A stretch of 43,533 nt of DNA from JBFLYZ01 sp040756415 (GCA_040756415.1 JBFLYZ010000028.1:1-43533); one strand, 5' to 3'; positions 17,379-25,644 are shown, numbered from the stretch's first letter. Program-made: numbers and translations. Notes: generated from the sequence alone by a model not told the origin.

Positions 17379-17726
17379 CTAGTTATCCGGGGCGCCCGCC
17401 TCGCACCAGCACTTCAGTATTTTGTATTCATCTGCAGTAAGCGGGGTTGAACTGGCTGGCGGCATTACCTTGAGGTCGATCACCCGCAGCTTAAAGCTTC
17501 CGTTATCAACCTTAGCCTTAACCTGCTCGTAGGTATCCAGGTCTCCCGCGTACAAAGCTCCTCCCGTATGGCAGCCGGTGGAAGCGCATTTGGCCGCAAT
17601 GATGGGCGCCACGCGCTGGCTGTAGGATGAATTCACGTTATCGCATGCCGGCACCTCGCCCTTATCGGATGTACACGAAAGCAGCCCGACCAGGGCAAAG
17701 AGCATGGCAATACGGATCTTCTTCAT
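17379..17726 (-). CDS. Cytochrome-c-like lipoprotein with CX4CH motif
   Basis: A 115-residue protein. The N-terminus is a lipoprotein signal with the lipobox LLSC (Cys18). The motif CASTGCH (Cys47, Cys52, His53) is a CX4CH variant of the c-type heme site, followed by TGG, and VMPP holds Met88 as a candidate axial ligand. This pattern is like the short Planctomycete-type/C-terminal cytochrome modules, in which the CxxCH motif is expanded. Heme attachment is likely but not proven. The remaining Cys (28, 106, 108) may form disulfides. It is a single gene on the minus strand; a terminator separates it from the upstream GEVED-protein gene. A role in electron transfer at the membrane is inference. 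Confidence 0.78.
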   Translation of the reverse strand: MKKIRIAMLFALVGLLSCTSDKGEVPACDNVNSSYSQRVAPIIAAKCASTGCHTGGALYAGDLDTYEQVKAKVDNGSFKLRVIDLKVMPPASSTPLTADEYKILKCWCEAGAPDN

Positions 17727-17737
17727 ATCATAAAGAT

Positions 17738-17769
17738 AAAAAGTTGCCCCGGATCGCTCCGGGACAACT
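17738..17769 (-). terminator. Rho-independent terminator of the GEVED-protein gene
   Basis: Arms 17742-17753 and 17758-17769 pair over 12 bp around a 4-nt loop, with a G-U wobble when read on the minus strand, and the minus-strand copy runs into TTTTT. It lies 30 nt after the minus-strand stop at 17799. Confidence 0.9.
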
Positions 17770-17798
17770 CGTTTACAGGCCGCAAGAAGTTCCCCAAC

Positions 17799-18653
17799 TT
17801 ACTTTATAACGGCCAGTTTTTTCGTATGCACCGCAGTGCCTGCGGTCAGCTTAATGAAATAGATACCTGCTTCCATGCTCAGTCGGGCAGGATCGAAATA
17901 AATATGATGCTCCCCCGCAGGCTGTTCTTCGCGCGAAAGCACAGCCACCTGTTCTCCGGCCATGTTGAACAATTCCACGCTGACAGCGCTGGCCGTTTTC
18001 AACGAATAGCTTATGCCGGTTATTCCCGATGAGGGATTAGGGGCTATTTCCACGTTGGAAAAAATGCCGCTGAAATCCTGTATTGAGGAAACACCGCCCG
18101 TGATCACTATGGTATAATCTTCCAGCTCGCCATGGTAGCCGAGCGGATCGGCAGGTATGTTGCAGGGCGTGGGCAGCGTATGGCCTCCATTGGAGGTCAT
18201 CTTGGCCGTTACGCGCAGGCGGGTAGTGCCGTTCATAGCGTTGGCCGGCACATTAAAGCTGCCGGTATAGCTCAGCGAGGTTTGGTTGTTCGATGTGATA
18301 ACCGTTTCACCGATGTCATCGAGCTGGCCGTCCTGGTTGAAATCGATCCATACGCGCAGGTTCATATCCGGGCAGATGGAGGCATCGATGGTGTACCCGA
18401 TGGTAACATTATAGGGATTGCCCGCTATGAGCGTAGTGGATAAACCCGTGTTTACATAGCTGTTAGAGGTATTCTCCAGGTCGTTCGAGCTGCGGTTGAG
18501 GGTATTGAGCGTAAAATTCGTAATGCCGGGCTGGGTAGAAGCGTAAGCCGGGCCCGTATTAGGGGTACACCAGCTTTGGGCTGCGGCCCCGGCCGCGATA
18601 AAGACCAGGGGCAGCATCAGGATAAGGCGAGGGTAATTTTTTTTCATGGACAT
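17799..18653 (-). CDS. GEVED-domain secreted protein with T9SS type-A sorting domain
   Basis: A 284-residue protein with a signal peptide (basic MSMKKNYPR, hydrophobic core, AAAQSW cleavage region). The middle (about 28-185) fits the GEVED domain: SWCTPNT near its start, RVWIDFNQDGQLDD, and GELEDYTIVI at its end. The C-terminal ~75 residues (EIAPNPSSGITGISYSL to the Lys-containing end) are a type-A T9SS sorting domain. The protein should be secreted or surface-attached. GEVED domains are usually appended to extracellular enzymes or adhesins; here there is no enzymatic part, so it is the whole passenger. ATG 18653 is used; ATG 18647 gives two fewer residues. It has its own promoter candidate and a strong terminator, so it is monocistronic. 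Confidence 0.9.
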   Translation of the reverse strand: MSMKKNYPRLILMLPLVFIAAGAAAQSWCTPNTGPAYASTQPGITNFTLNTLNRSSNDLENTSNSYVNTGLSTTLIAGNPYNVTIGYTIDASICPDMNLRVWIDFNQDGQLDDIGETVITSNNQTSLSYTGSFNVPANAMNGTTRLRVTAKMTSNGGHTLPTPCNIPADPLGYHGELEDYTIVITGGVSSIQDFSGIFSNVEIAPNPSSGITGISYSLKTASAVSVELFNMAGEQVAVLSREEQPAGEHHIYFDPARLSMEAGIYFIKLTAGTAVHTKKLAVIK

Positions 18654-18673
18654 GGCGTTCTTGAATTCTGTAT

Positions 18674-18705
18674 CAAATGTATACCCCTTTGATTACAGGC
18701 ACAAA
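18674..18705 (-). promoter_or_regulatory. Promoter of the GEVED-protein gene
   Basis: On the minus strand, TTTG (18705-18702), a spacer of exactly 20 bp and TACATTTG (18681-18674) match the TTTG / TAnnTTTG consensus of the phylum at every fixed position. The leader to ATG 18653 would be about 15-18 nt. Confidence 0.75.
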
Positions 18706-18747
18706 ACAATTGTGCGTATTTATATGATATGTAAAGTATTTTTACCC

Positions 18748-18755
18748 TATATTTG
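18748..18755 (+). promoter_or_regulatory. -7 box for the helical-protein gene
   Basis: TATATTTG fits TAnnTTTG and ends 28 nt before ATG 18784. No convincing -33 TTTG is seen about 20 bp upstream, so only the -7 element is proposed. Confidence 0.45.
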
Positions 18756-18783
18756 AGTTGATATTACCGCATTTATTGATATC

Positions 18784-20334
18784 ATGCCAAGAAGCGCTTC
18801 AGAAGACATTTACACCCTTATTCAATCGCTTTCCAAGGCCGAAAAACGCTATTTCAAGCTCTACGCATCGCTGGGCGTGAGCAGCCCTGCAGCCTCCTAC
18901 CTGCAGCTTTTTGATGCCATAGAACGGCAAAAGAAATACGATGAGCCCCGCATCGTACGGAAGTTCAAGGGGGTCAGCCCGCTGCAATTCGCCAACCGCA
19001 AGAAGCATCTTTACGGACTTATCCTCGAAAGCCTGCGCCTGTACCATTCTGACGGCAGCGTTGACGCCAGGCTATGGAACAACCTTTGCCAGATCGAAGT
19101 ATTATACGACAAGCAGCTCATCGGCCAGTGCCGCAAGCTCATACAGAAGACCAGGCAGATAGCCGGTCAATACGGCAAGCACAGGATACTGCAGGAGATC
19201 ATTACCTGGGAGGAGCGGCTGCTGGTAGAGACCATCGCCTCTGAAAAGAACGAGGAGGAGATCCGCGCCCTGTACGAAGAGAACCTGAGGCAGAACGAGC
19301 TCGCGCGCAACGTCACCGTGCTGCGTCAATTGCTGAACGATACGGTAAAGTTCTTCCGTAAAGGAGGATTGCTCCGCACCAGGGAGGGAATGGAGCAACT
19401 GAAGGAGCTGATGAAGCACCCCCTGCTGCAGGATGAGAAAAAACTGGGCACCTACCACGAGCGCTATCACTTCCTGTCCATATGGGGCATGTACTATATG
19501 CTGATCAGCGACTGGAAGAGCTCCTATGTTTTCCGCAAAAAACACCTCGAGCTGATCGAGGCCCACCCCCATCACATTGCCGATTCGCCACGCCTGTATA
19601 TATCTGCCCTGAACAGTTACATACTGTGCTGCGAATACACCCACCGTGCCGATGAGCTGGAAAGAACCTTCGGCAAGGTGCGCGCCATGCTCAACGACCC
19701 GGTTTACGCCAACAAGCATGCGGTTCGTTTCCGCCTGCTGGGTTGCTGCGGATCGGTGCTTCATTATTATATACACAGCGGGGAGTATAAAAAAGGCGTG
19801 GAGCTCTTCGAGCAGATCGAAGGGGCCTTTGGCCGGCTGAACCCCGATATCAGCAAATCGGCCGAAATGAGCTTTTACTACACCTTTGCTTATATTTATT
19901 TCGGGGCGGGCGACCTCAGGAAATCCCTGTTCTGGCTCAACAAGATCATCAACGATACCGAAGCCGGTGTGCGCGATGACATCCTGGTATCCGCGCGCCT
20001 GTTCAACCTCATCCTGCATTATGAGCTGGGCAACGAGAGCCTGATCGAATACAATGTTAAATCGACCTACCGTTACCTGCTGGCCCGGAACCGCCTCTTC
20101 CGGATCGAGACCATCCTGCTGGAGTTCATCCGCAAAAAGATGCCCCGCAGCGGCTCGAAAAAAGAAATGCTGGACGCCTTCAGGGAGCTGAAAGGCCAGA
20201 TCGAAGCCCTTACGGCCGACCCCTTTGAAAGAAAAGCGCTCGAATATTTCGATTATGTAAGCTGGCTCGAAGGCAAGATCAGCGGGACCCCCTTTGCGGA
20301 AGTGATGAAACGAAAATACCATTCTACCCGGTAA
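18784..20334 (+). CDS. Conserved helical, TPR-like cytoplasmic protein of unknown function
   Basis: A 516-residue protein with no signal peptide and no membrane segment. It starts MPRSASEDIYTLIQSLSKAE, a beginning I associate with an uncharacterised Bacteroidota protein type. Nearly the whole length looks alpha-helical, with many Leu, Glu, Lys and Arg, and pairs of helices such as YYTFAYIYFGAGDLRKSLFW resemble TPR repeats. This suggests a protein-binding scaffold. It stands alone, divergent from the GEVED-protein gene, with no informative neighbour, and no catalytic motif is visible. A long minus-strand frame lies over its second half, but the plus-strand reading has the coherent protein composition. 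Confidence 0.85.
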   Translation: MPRSASEDIYTLIQSLSKAEKRYFKLYASLGVSSPAASYLQLFDAIERQKKYDEPRIVRKFKGVSPLQFANRKKHLYGLILESLRLYHSDGSVDARLWNNLCQIEVLYDKQLIGQCRKLIQKTRQIAGQYGKHRILQEIITWEERLLVETIASEKNEEEIRALYEENLRQNELARNVTVLRQLLNDTVKFFRKGGLLRTREGMEQLKELMKHPLLQDEKKLGTYHERYHFLSIWGMYYMLISDWKSSYVFRKKHLELIEAHPHHIADSPRLYISALNSYILCCEYTHRADELERTFGKVRAMLNDPVYANKHAVRFRLLGCCGSVLHYYIHSGEYKKGVELFEQIEGAFGRLNPDISKSAEMSFYYTFAYIYFGAGDLRKSLFWLNKIINDTEAGVRDDILVSARLFNLILHYELGNESLIEYNVKSTYRYLLARNRLFRIETILLEFIRKKMPRSGSKKEMLDAFRELKGQIEALTADPFERKALEYFDYVSWLEGKISGTPFAEVMKRKYHSTR

Positions 20335-20415
20335 CATTCGCCCTGCCTTTTGAGCGATTCATCTAAAAAAGCGGTTTTTAAGAATATTTAACAATTTCGT
20401 CTCTTTGCTAATCAA

Positions 20416-20423
20416 TACCTTTG
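20416..20423 (+). promoter_or_regulatory. -7 box very close to the receptor start codon
   Basis: TACCTTTG fits TAnnTTTG and ends 7 nt before ATG 20431. If used, transcription would begin within a few bases of the start codon, giving an almost leaderless mRNA. The best upstream partner, TTTC at 20395-20398, is spaced 17 bp, so the promoter is uncertain. Confidence 0.45.
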
Positions 20424-20430
20424 CGGCCGA

Positions 20431-22881
20431 ATGAAATGTATTTACACCCTAGGTCTGTTCTTCCTGCTTACCCCCCTTGCCGCCCAGAACCAGCAATGGG
20501 GCAATGGCAGCGGCCCTGCAGGAAAGATTTCGGGCACCGTGGTTGACGCCCTTACCGGGCTCCCGGTAGAGTTTGCCACCCTCTCCGTTTTCCGCAAGGA
20601 CAGCCTGGCCAATGGCGCCATAACCGATATGAAGGGGAACTTCAGCATGGATAAGCTGAAGTTCGGCCGTTACAAGCTCAAGATCGCTTTCATAGGCTAT
20701 GAGAATTATGAAAAGGACAGCATCCTGGTCACACCTAAGGCTCCGGAGGTATCGCTTGGCGCCATCCGCTTAAAACCGAACACGAAGGTGCTGGGCGATG
20801 TGAACATCGTGACCGAGAAGGACCTGGTACAGATGCAGATCGACAAGAAGGTGTACGATGTGGGACAGGATATAAACGCGCAGGGCGGCAGCGCCAGCGA
20901 TGTGCTGCAGAACGTGCCCTCCGTGCAGGTGGACGTAGACGGCAATATTACCCTGCGCGGAAGCGGCAACGTGACCGTGCTGATCGATGGCAAACCTTCG
21001 GCCATTACGGGCGATAACATGGCCACCGTTCTCAAGCAGATCCCGGCCAGCTCGATCGATTACGTGGAAGTGATCACCAACCCTTCGGTGAAGTATGATC
21101 CCGATGGGACCAGCGGCATCATCAATATCGTGCTCAAAAAGAACCAGAAGCCCGGCTACAACGGCCTGCTGAGCCTCTCGGCAGGGTGGCCCATGCGCTA
21201 TAATGCCTCCCTGAACTTCAATGTACGCACCAGGCGCTTTAACTTTTTCACCAATTACAGCTACAGGACCGACAGCCGAGACCGGGTCAGCATCAGCGAG
21301 CGTAAGAATATTTTCAGCGACACGGTCTTCTATTTCAACAATTACGGATCGTCCATGAGGCGTTCGGTATCCCACCTGGCCAAGGCGGGGTTTGATTACT
21401 ACATTAACGACAAGACCACGATCGGCATCACCGGCACCTACTCCATCCGCACCAGCCTCGACACCGGGAGCACGGAGTATAATTACTTTGACCTGAACAA
21501 GGCCCTTACCGATATCTATTTCCGCGAGACCAGCGAAGATGAAACAGGCGATGACCTGAACCTGACGCTCGATTTCAGGAAGCTGTTCTCCAAACCCAAG
21601 CAGGAGCTCACCTCGAGCATTACCTACTCGGCCGACACGGAGGACGAGCTGAACGCCTACCATCAGCAGGATTATTACCTGGACTATACCCCTTCGCCTT
21701 CCAGCCCTTTTCTGCAATCGAACAGCAACCTTCGCAAGGTAGCCAACCTCAGCGCCCAGGCCGATTACGTGCAGCCGGTCAAAGAAACCGGCAAGTTCGA
21801 AACCGGCCTTAAATACAACTGGCGCGAGATCGACAACGATATCTCCGCCCGGCTCTACGATACGGTTGACGGTGCCTGGGAGAACGATACCCTCATTACG
21901 AACCATTTTATTTTCAACGAGCAGCTTTTTTCGGGATACGCTTCATACAATTCATCTTTTAAGAAATTCGGTTACCAGCTCGGGCTGCGTGTAGAGCAGG
22001 CCATGATCGTTACCGATAATATTACGCTTAAGCAGAAAGTGAATAACGATTATTTCAGCTTTTATCCGAGCCTGCATGTTTCCTATTCGCTTCCCAAAGA
22101 CCAGCAGTTGCAGGTCAGCTACAGCCGCAGGGTGAACCGGCCGGGCGTGAACCAGCTCAACGGCTGGACCAATTACTCCGATCCGCTGAACATACGCAAG
22201 GGCAACCCCCTTCTCAAACCCGAATACATCAACAGTTTTGAGGCCGGCTATTCCAAGTTCTGGGAGAAACACACGTTTATCGGCAACGCCTACTACAAGC
22301 AAACGGTGGATATGATACAGCGGGTGCGCACGGTCGACAGCCTGGGCATAGCCACCACCAATTTCGCCAATATCAACAGCGCTCAGTCGTACGGTGTGGA
22401 CCTTACGCTTCGCAGCAAGCTCTATAAGTGGTGGACCTTCACGGCCAATTTCAATTTCTTCCAGACGGTGATCGATGGGGGCGAAAGCGAGCTAAACAAC
22501 GAGGGCTATAGCTGGTTCGTGAAAGGCAGCATGAACTTTACTTTCTGGAAGAACACCCAGTTGCAGCTCAGCGGCAACTACAACGCGCCAACCCCTTCGG
22601 CCCAGGGAACGGTCAACGCCATGTACAGCGTGGATGCGGGCGCGAAGAAAGATATCATGAAAGGCAAGGGCAGCCTGGCCCTGAACTGTAACGATGTATT
22701 CAATACGCGCAGGTTCTCCATGACCGCCTATGGCGATAACTTTGAGAACTACATGATGCACCGCTGGGCCAGCCGGGTGGTCACCTTTACCTTCAGCTAC
22801 CGCTTCGGCAATGCCGACTTCCAGCCCAAGAAAGAGAAAAAGCAGGATTTCCAGCAGCAGCAGCCGGATATGGATTTTTAA
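20431..22881 (+). CDS. TonB-dependent-receptor-like outer-membrane beta-barrel protein
   Basis: An 816-residue protein with a signal peptide (about 1-19, ending LAAQ). A carboxypeptidase-regulatory-like domain (about 33-110; KISGTVVDALTGLPVEFATL) precedes a plug domain (about 130-235) with VLQNVPSVQVDVDGNITLRG and a LIDGKPSAI turn. The remaining ~580 residues form the barrel, rich in aromatic residues and including SYSRRVNRPGVNQL. This is the layout of the outer-membrane beta-barrel (OMP_b-brl_3-like) family related to TonB-dependent receptors. There is no SusD gene beside it, so it is not a classic glycan-uptake pair; the substrate is unknown. Energy would come from a TonB system such as the one at 41-43.5 kb. 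Its TAA overlaps the stop of the convergent gene at 22878. Confidence 0.9.
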   Translation: MKCIYTLGLFFLLTPLAAQNQQWGNGSGPAGKISGTVVDALTGLPVEFATLSVFRKDSLANGAITDMKGNFSMDKLKFGRYKLKIAFIGYENYEKDSILVTPKAPEVSLGAIRLKPNTKVLGDVNIVTEKDLVQMQIDKKVYDVGQDINAQGGSASDVLQNVPSVQVDVDGNITLRGSGNVTVLIDGKPSAITGDNMATVLKQIPASSIDYVEVITNPSVKYDPDGTSGIINIVLKKNQKPGYNGLLSLSAGWPMRYNASLNFNVRTRRFNFFTNYSYRTDSRDRVSISERKNIFSDTVFYFNNYGSSMRRSVSHLAKAGFDYYINDKTTIGITGTYSIRTSLDTGSTEYNYFDLNKALTDIYFRETSEDETGDDLNLTLDFRKLFSKPKQELTSSITYSADTEDELNAYHQQDYYLDYTPSPSSPFLQSNSNLRKVANLSAQADYVQPVKETGKFETGLKYNWREIDNDISARLYDTVDGAWENDTLITNHFIFNEQLFSGYASYNSSFKKFGYQLGLRVEQAMIVTDNITLKQKVNNDYFSFYPSLHVSYSLPKDQQLQVSYSRRVNRPGVNQLNGWTNYSDPLNIRKGNPLLKPEYINSFEAGYSKFWEKHTFIGNAYYKQTVDMIQRVRTVDSLGIATTNFANINSAQSYGVDLTLRSKLYKWWTFTANFNFFQTVIDGGESELNNEGYSWFVKGSMNFTFWKNTQLQLSGNYNAPTPSAQGTVNAMYSVDAGAKKDIMKGKGSLALNCNDVFNTRRFSMTAYGDNFENYMMHRWASRVVTFTFSYRFGNADFQPKKEKKQDFQQQQPDMDF

Positions 22882-23417
22882 TTCCCAAGCCCCAGGCCAA
22901 CCTGGAAATAAAACCCTTTCGCATTCCGGTAATACTCGTTCGAGCCCAGGTAGCCGAACAGCTTGTACGAATACCGGTAATATACCCCGGCAGCCAGCAC
23001 CAGCTTTAAACCTGCCTTATCCTTTTTGTGAAAAGGAATGCAAAGGCTCATGTTCGGCTTCAGCAGTCCTGAAAAATTGTTCCAGCCGCATAAGCCGTAG
23101 CTGAAGGAGTAATCAACGTTGAGCATCCAGACCTTTTTAAAAGGCGCTATGCCAATACCTCCTCCGAAAAGCGCGTCCACAAAACGAAAATCCTTTTTAA
23201 AAAGGATATCGAGGGCCATCAGGCGCAGGAATATCCGCTCGCTCCCAAAATCAGTGGCTGCGGCATAGCCGGGAAGAGAAACGAATGTCAGACCGGTATC
23301 CGTATAATAGTGCGAATAGGTTAGTTCCGCGAAGGCGCGAACAGGCGGCCGGTCATCCATTTGCGCGCCTGCCCTCAGGCAGGCAAAAAGCAGGAAAGAG
23401 AGGATGAGCCTGTTCAT
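22878..23417 (-). CDS. Small predicted outer-membrane beta-barrel protein, unknown function
   Basis: A 179-residue protein when started at ATG 23417, where a signal peptide begins (MNRLILSFLLFACLRAGAQ); the frame is open further upstream, but that part overlaps the preceding gene. The mature part has short amphipathic, Tyr/Phe/Gly-rich strands (ELTYSHYYTDTG, GVYYRYSYKLFGYLG) and ends FYFQVGLGLGN, like an outer-membrane barrel. The family is not recognised. It is the third gene of a leftward operon with two lipoproteins, 5 nt after the previous stop. Its TAA overlaps the receptor's TAA tail to tail over 4 bases. Confidence 0.78.
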   Translation of the reverse strand: MNRLILSFLLFACLRAGAQMDDRPPVRAFAELTYSHYYTDTGLTFVSLPGYAAATDFGSERIFLRLMALDILFKKDFRFVDALFGGGIGIAPFKKVWMLNVDYSFSYGLCGWNNFSGLLKPNMSLCIPFHKKDKAGLKLVLAAGVYYRYSYKLFGYLGSNEYYRNAKGFYFQVGLGLGN

Positions 23418-23422
23418 TAAGC

Positions 23423-24091
23423 CTATTTCGGATATAATGTCGGGCAATCTTCCAGGGCAATATTCTTCCCATCCTTGCAATTCCGGATCACTTTCACCGC
23501 CAGCAGCTTTTCATCCGTGAGGCCCACCCGCACGGAAACAAAACAGCCCTCCTTTTCACTGGTGTACTCATCCGCAGCATACGACAGGCCCGTGGCATCG
23601 TCATAATCGCTCTCCGTGCCCAGGAAGCAGGGATCCGAGAGATCAACAACTCCGTTTTCTGTAAAGGAGGTTTTGCCGAACATGCATTCCAGCTTGTATT
23701 CGAGCGTAGTGTAGTTCAGGCGCCTGAGGTGCAGGCCTACACGGGTATCTCCTTTCCTTCCCGCAAAGGTTTCCCGCTCGTTCAGCGGCAGGCCGGTGGG
23801 CAGAACGGCCGTATCTTTCGAATCGAATATCACCCGGTCGCCCTTTAACTGTATCTTTTTCCGGCCCGTGCAGCGGGCTATCCCTTCCAGGAAAACGATA
23901 GAATACTGCGATGGGTCGTCAACTATCACCGCGGGAGGATCGCCTGGCGGGGGCGCCTGAGAAGAAACAAGGGTATCGCTTGCCGCGAGAGTTTGTTGAA
24001 CAGAATCCGCGGTCATTATTCGTTCAGCGGGCTCAGGGCCTGAATTACAGGCGGCAAGCGCCACGGTAAAGGCCAGGATCAGTTTGTTCAT
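23423..24091 (-). CDS. Lipoprotein of unknown function
   Basis: A 222-residue protein. The signal MNKLILAFTVALAAC has a lipobox with Cys15. A Pro/Ala/Ser-rich linker (about 18-58) follows, then a compact region with several Cys (ARCTG, LECMFG, DPCFLG, EGCFVS, RNCKDG, EDCPTL) that may form disulfides. No known family is recognised. It is the middle gene of a three-gene envelope operon: 1 nt after the MORN-like lipoprotein gene and 5 nt before the small barrel gene. The tight spacing argues that the three products act together at the envelope. Confidence 0.78.
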   Translation of the reverse strand: MNKLILAFTVALAACNSGPEPAERIMTADSVQQTLAASDTLVSSQAPPPGDPPAVIVDDPSQYSIVFLEGIARCTGRKKIQLKGDRVIFDSKDTAVLPTGLPLNERETFAGRKGDTRVGLHLRRLNYTTLEYKLECMFGKTSFTENGVVDLSDPCFLGTESDYDDATGLSYAADEYTSEKEGCFVSVRVGLTDEKLLAVKVIRNCKDGKNIALEDCPTLYPK

Positions 24092-24092
24092 A

Positions 24093-24533
24093 TCAATCCG
24101 TACTGGATTTGGAAAAGATCAGCTTCCCGTTCTCATAACGTTCGTACTTATCCTTCGTGCCATCCTCAAAATAATATTGCCATTCCCCGGCCTTTTCTCC
24201 CTTGCTGTATTGGCCTTCCACCCTGGTTATTCCATTTTCATACCGGGCCATATAGGGCCCGTCTATCTTATTCTCATAATAAAAGGCCTCTTCCTTTATA
24301 AATCCGCTGTGTTTTTCTGACAGATCGATCCACCAGCCCTGCCTTTTCCCCCTGGCATCCGTTAAATCCGTTATAGTATCCCTGCGGTACCGGTCAGGGC
24401 GACCCGGCCCATAACGCTCGGCCATATCCAGCGAATCCCGGTAGGCCCGAGGCCTATACGCAGTATCGGGGCTTTGGGCCCCGCTGCAGCCCCAAAAAAC
24501 CACCGGCAAAAACAAATAGAAGAGCCCTTTCAT
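24093..24533 (-). CDS. MORN-like repeat lipoprotein
   Basis: A 146-residue protein with a lipoprotein signal (lipobox FWGC, Cys16). The C-terminal half has MORN-variant repeats: YYENKIDGPYMARYENG, EGQYSKGEKAGEWQYYFEDG and KYERYENGKLIF. These are the repeats seen in Bacteroidota proteins often labelled YwqK-like 'antitoxin', a label that is only by homology; no toxin gene is beside it. It is the first gene of the leftward three-gene operon and is divergent from nuoA across 111 bp. A minus-strand TATATTTA box about 15-25 nt before its start is a weak promoter candidate. Confidence 0.8.
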   Translation of the reverse strand: MKGLFYLFLPVVFWGCSGAQSPDTAYRPRAYRDSLDMAERYGPGRPDRYRRDTITDLTDARGKRQGWWIDLSEKHSGFIKEEAFYYENKIDGPYMARYENGITRVEGQYSKGEKAGEWQYYFEDGTKDKYERYENGKLIFSKSSTD

Positions 24534-24644
24534 GCGGCCTGAAATTTAGAATAAATATAGATAATTTTTTTCGCCTCTTTTTAATGGAAAAATACCCCCC
24601 GACAATCAAAAAAAACCTTAAAATTGTACCGCTAAAAAAACAGA

Positions 24645-25016
24645 ATGAGCGCGGAGACCAACGCAGCCGATTTTGTGCCTGTCTTCCTGATGTTCCTGGT
24701 GGCTTTGGGTTTTGTCGGCACCACCATGCTGGTCACCCATTGGCTGGGGCCCAAGCGCATCACCGAGATCAAATCCGACACCTTCGAGTGCGGTATCGAT
24801 GTTCAGGGCAACGCCCGCATTCCTTTCTCCATCAAGTATTTCCTGGTAGCCATACTCTTTGTGCTTTTCGATGTGGAAGTCATTTTCATGTATCCCTGGG
24901 CGGTGAATTTCAAGGAACTGGGCGCAACCGGCATGTGGGAGATGTTCACCTTTATGGGAATATTCCTTATCGGCTTTGTTTATATACTCAGGAAGGATGC
25001 TTTGAAATGGGAATAG
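24645..25016 (+). CDS. nuoA: NADH-quinone oxidoreductase subunit A
   Basis: A 123-residue membrane protein with three transmembrane helices (about 9-31, 62-83, 95-116). Between the first two lies the family motif KSDTFECGIDVQGNARIPFSIKYF, whose Cys is in the quinone-cavity loop. It is the first gene of the complex I operon and begins 111 bp after the divergent MORN-like lipoprotein gene. No convincing TTTG / TAnnTTTG promoter is seen in front. The membrane arm of complex I couples NADH oxidation to proton pumping in the inner membrane. Confidence 0.97.
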   Translation: MSAETNAADFVPVFLMFLVALGFVGTTMLVTHWLGPKRITEIKSDTFECGIDVQGNARIPFSIKYFLVAILFVLFDVEVIFMYPWAVNFKELGATGMWEMFTFMGIFLIGFVYILRKDALKWE

Positions 25017-25045
25017 GGGCGATCAGCGAATTTGATATGATAAAC

Positions 25046-25075
25046 GGGATAAAAAGGGTAAATTAGACGGGTAAA
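25046..25075 (+). repeat. GGGTAAA-type repeats in the nuoA-nuoB gap
   Basis: GGGATAAA (25046), GGGTAAA (25056) and GGGTAAA (25069-25075) recur, the last directly against ATG 25076. Confidence 0.55.
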
Positions 25076-25636
25076 ATGGCGATCATAGAGAGCAGACCGA
25101 ATTATAATCTGGGAAAGGCCCCCGAAGGCCTGGAAGGAGCGGGCTTTTTCGCTACTTCGCTCGAAAAAGCGGTGGGCATGGCCCGCAAGAACTCGATCTG
25201 GCCCCTTCCGTTCGCCACCTCCTGCTGCGGTATAGAGTTCATGGCCACCATGGGCGCGCATTATGACCTGGGCCGTTTCGGTTCCGAGCGGCTGAGCTTC
25301 TCGCCCCGCCAGGCCGACCTGCTGATGGTGATGGGAACCATTGCCAAAAAGATGGGCCCTGTGCTGCGCCAGGTGTACGAGCAGATGGCCGAGCCCAAAT
25401 GGGTGCTTTCCATGGGCGCCTGCGCCTCCAGCGGTGGAGTGTTCGACACCTACAGCGTGCTGCAGGGCATAGACCGCATCATCCCGGTGGATGTGTACAT
25501 ACCCGGTTGTCCGCCACGCCCCGAGCAGGTGATCGATGGCATATTAAGCATTCAAAAGCTGGTAGAAAAGGAATCCTTCCGGAGAAGGTATTCACCGGAA
25601 TATAAGGCCATGCTGGCGAAATACGGCATGGAATAA
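25076..25636 (+). CDS. nuoB: NADH-quinone oxidoreductase subunit B
   Basis: A 186-residue protein that carries the N2 [4Fe-4S] cluster, the last electron carrier before quinone. The ligands are visible: adjacent Cys50-Cys51 (TSCCGIEF), Cys116 (GACASSGG) and Cys145 (PGCPPRPE). It sits 59 nt after nuoA, and a GGGTAAA repeat abuts its ATG. The length is normal for the family. Confidence 0.98.
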   Translation: MAIIESRPNYNLGKAPEGLEGAGFFATSLEKAVGMARKNSIWPLPFATSCCGIEFMATMGAHYDLGRFGSERLSFSPRQADLLMVMGTIAKKMGPVLRQVYEQMAEPKWVLSMGACASSGGVFDTYSVLQGIDRIIPVDVYIPGCPPRPEQVIDGILSIQKLVEKESFRRRYSPEYKAMLAKYGME

Positions 25637-25644
25637 ACGCGAAA

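Noticed and set aside
19102..20337. 411-residue open frame on the minus strand
   Set aside because: It lies entirely inside the plus-strand helical-protein gene, whose translation has coherent composition and a promoter box. The minus frame is a shadow of codon bias.
20770..21906. 378-residue minus-strand frame
   Set aside because: Fully inside the TonB-type receptor gene; the translation is Val/Ile/His-rich with no recognisable motif.
24093..24533. Toxin-antitoxin system
   Set aside because: The MORN-like lipoprotein resembles proteins labelled YwqK antitoxin, but it is exported, and neither neighbour looks like a toxin.
24534..24644. Promoter for nuoA
   Set aside because: The best match, TAAAATTG at 24619, has a mismatch and no TTTG about 20 bp upstream. 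Not strong enough to list.
24584..25066. 160-residue plus-strand frame overlapping nuoA
   Set aside because: Wrong frame relative to nuoA, whose motifs are clear; no initiation signal.
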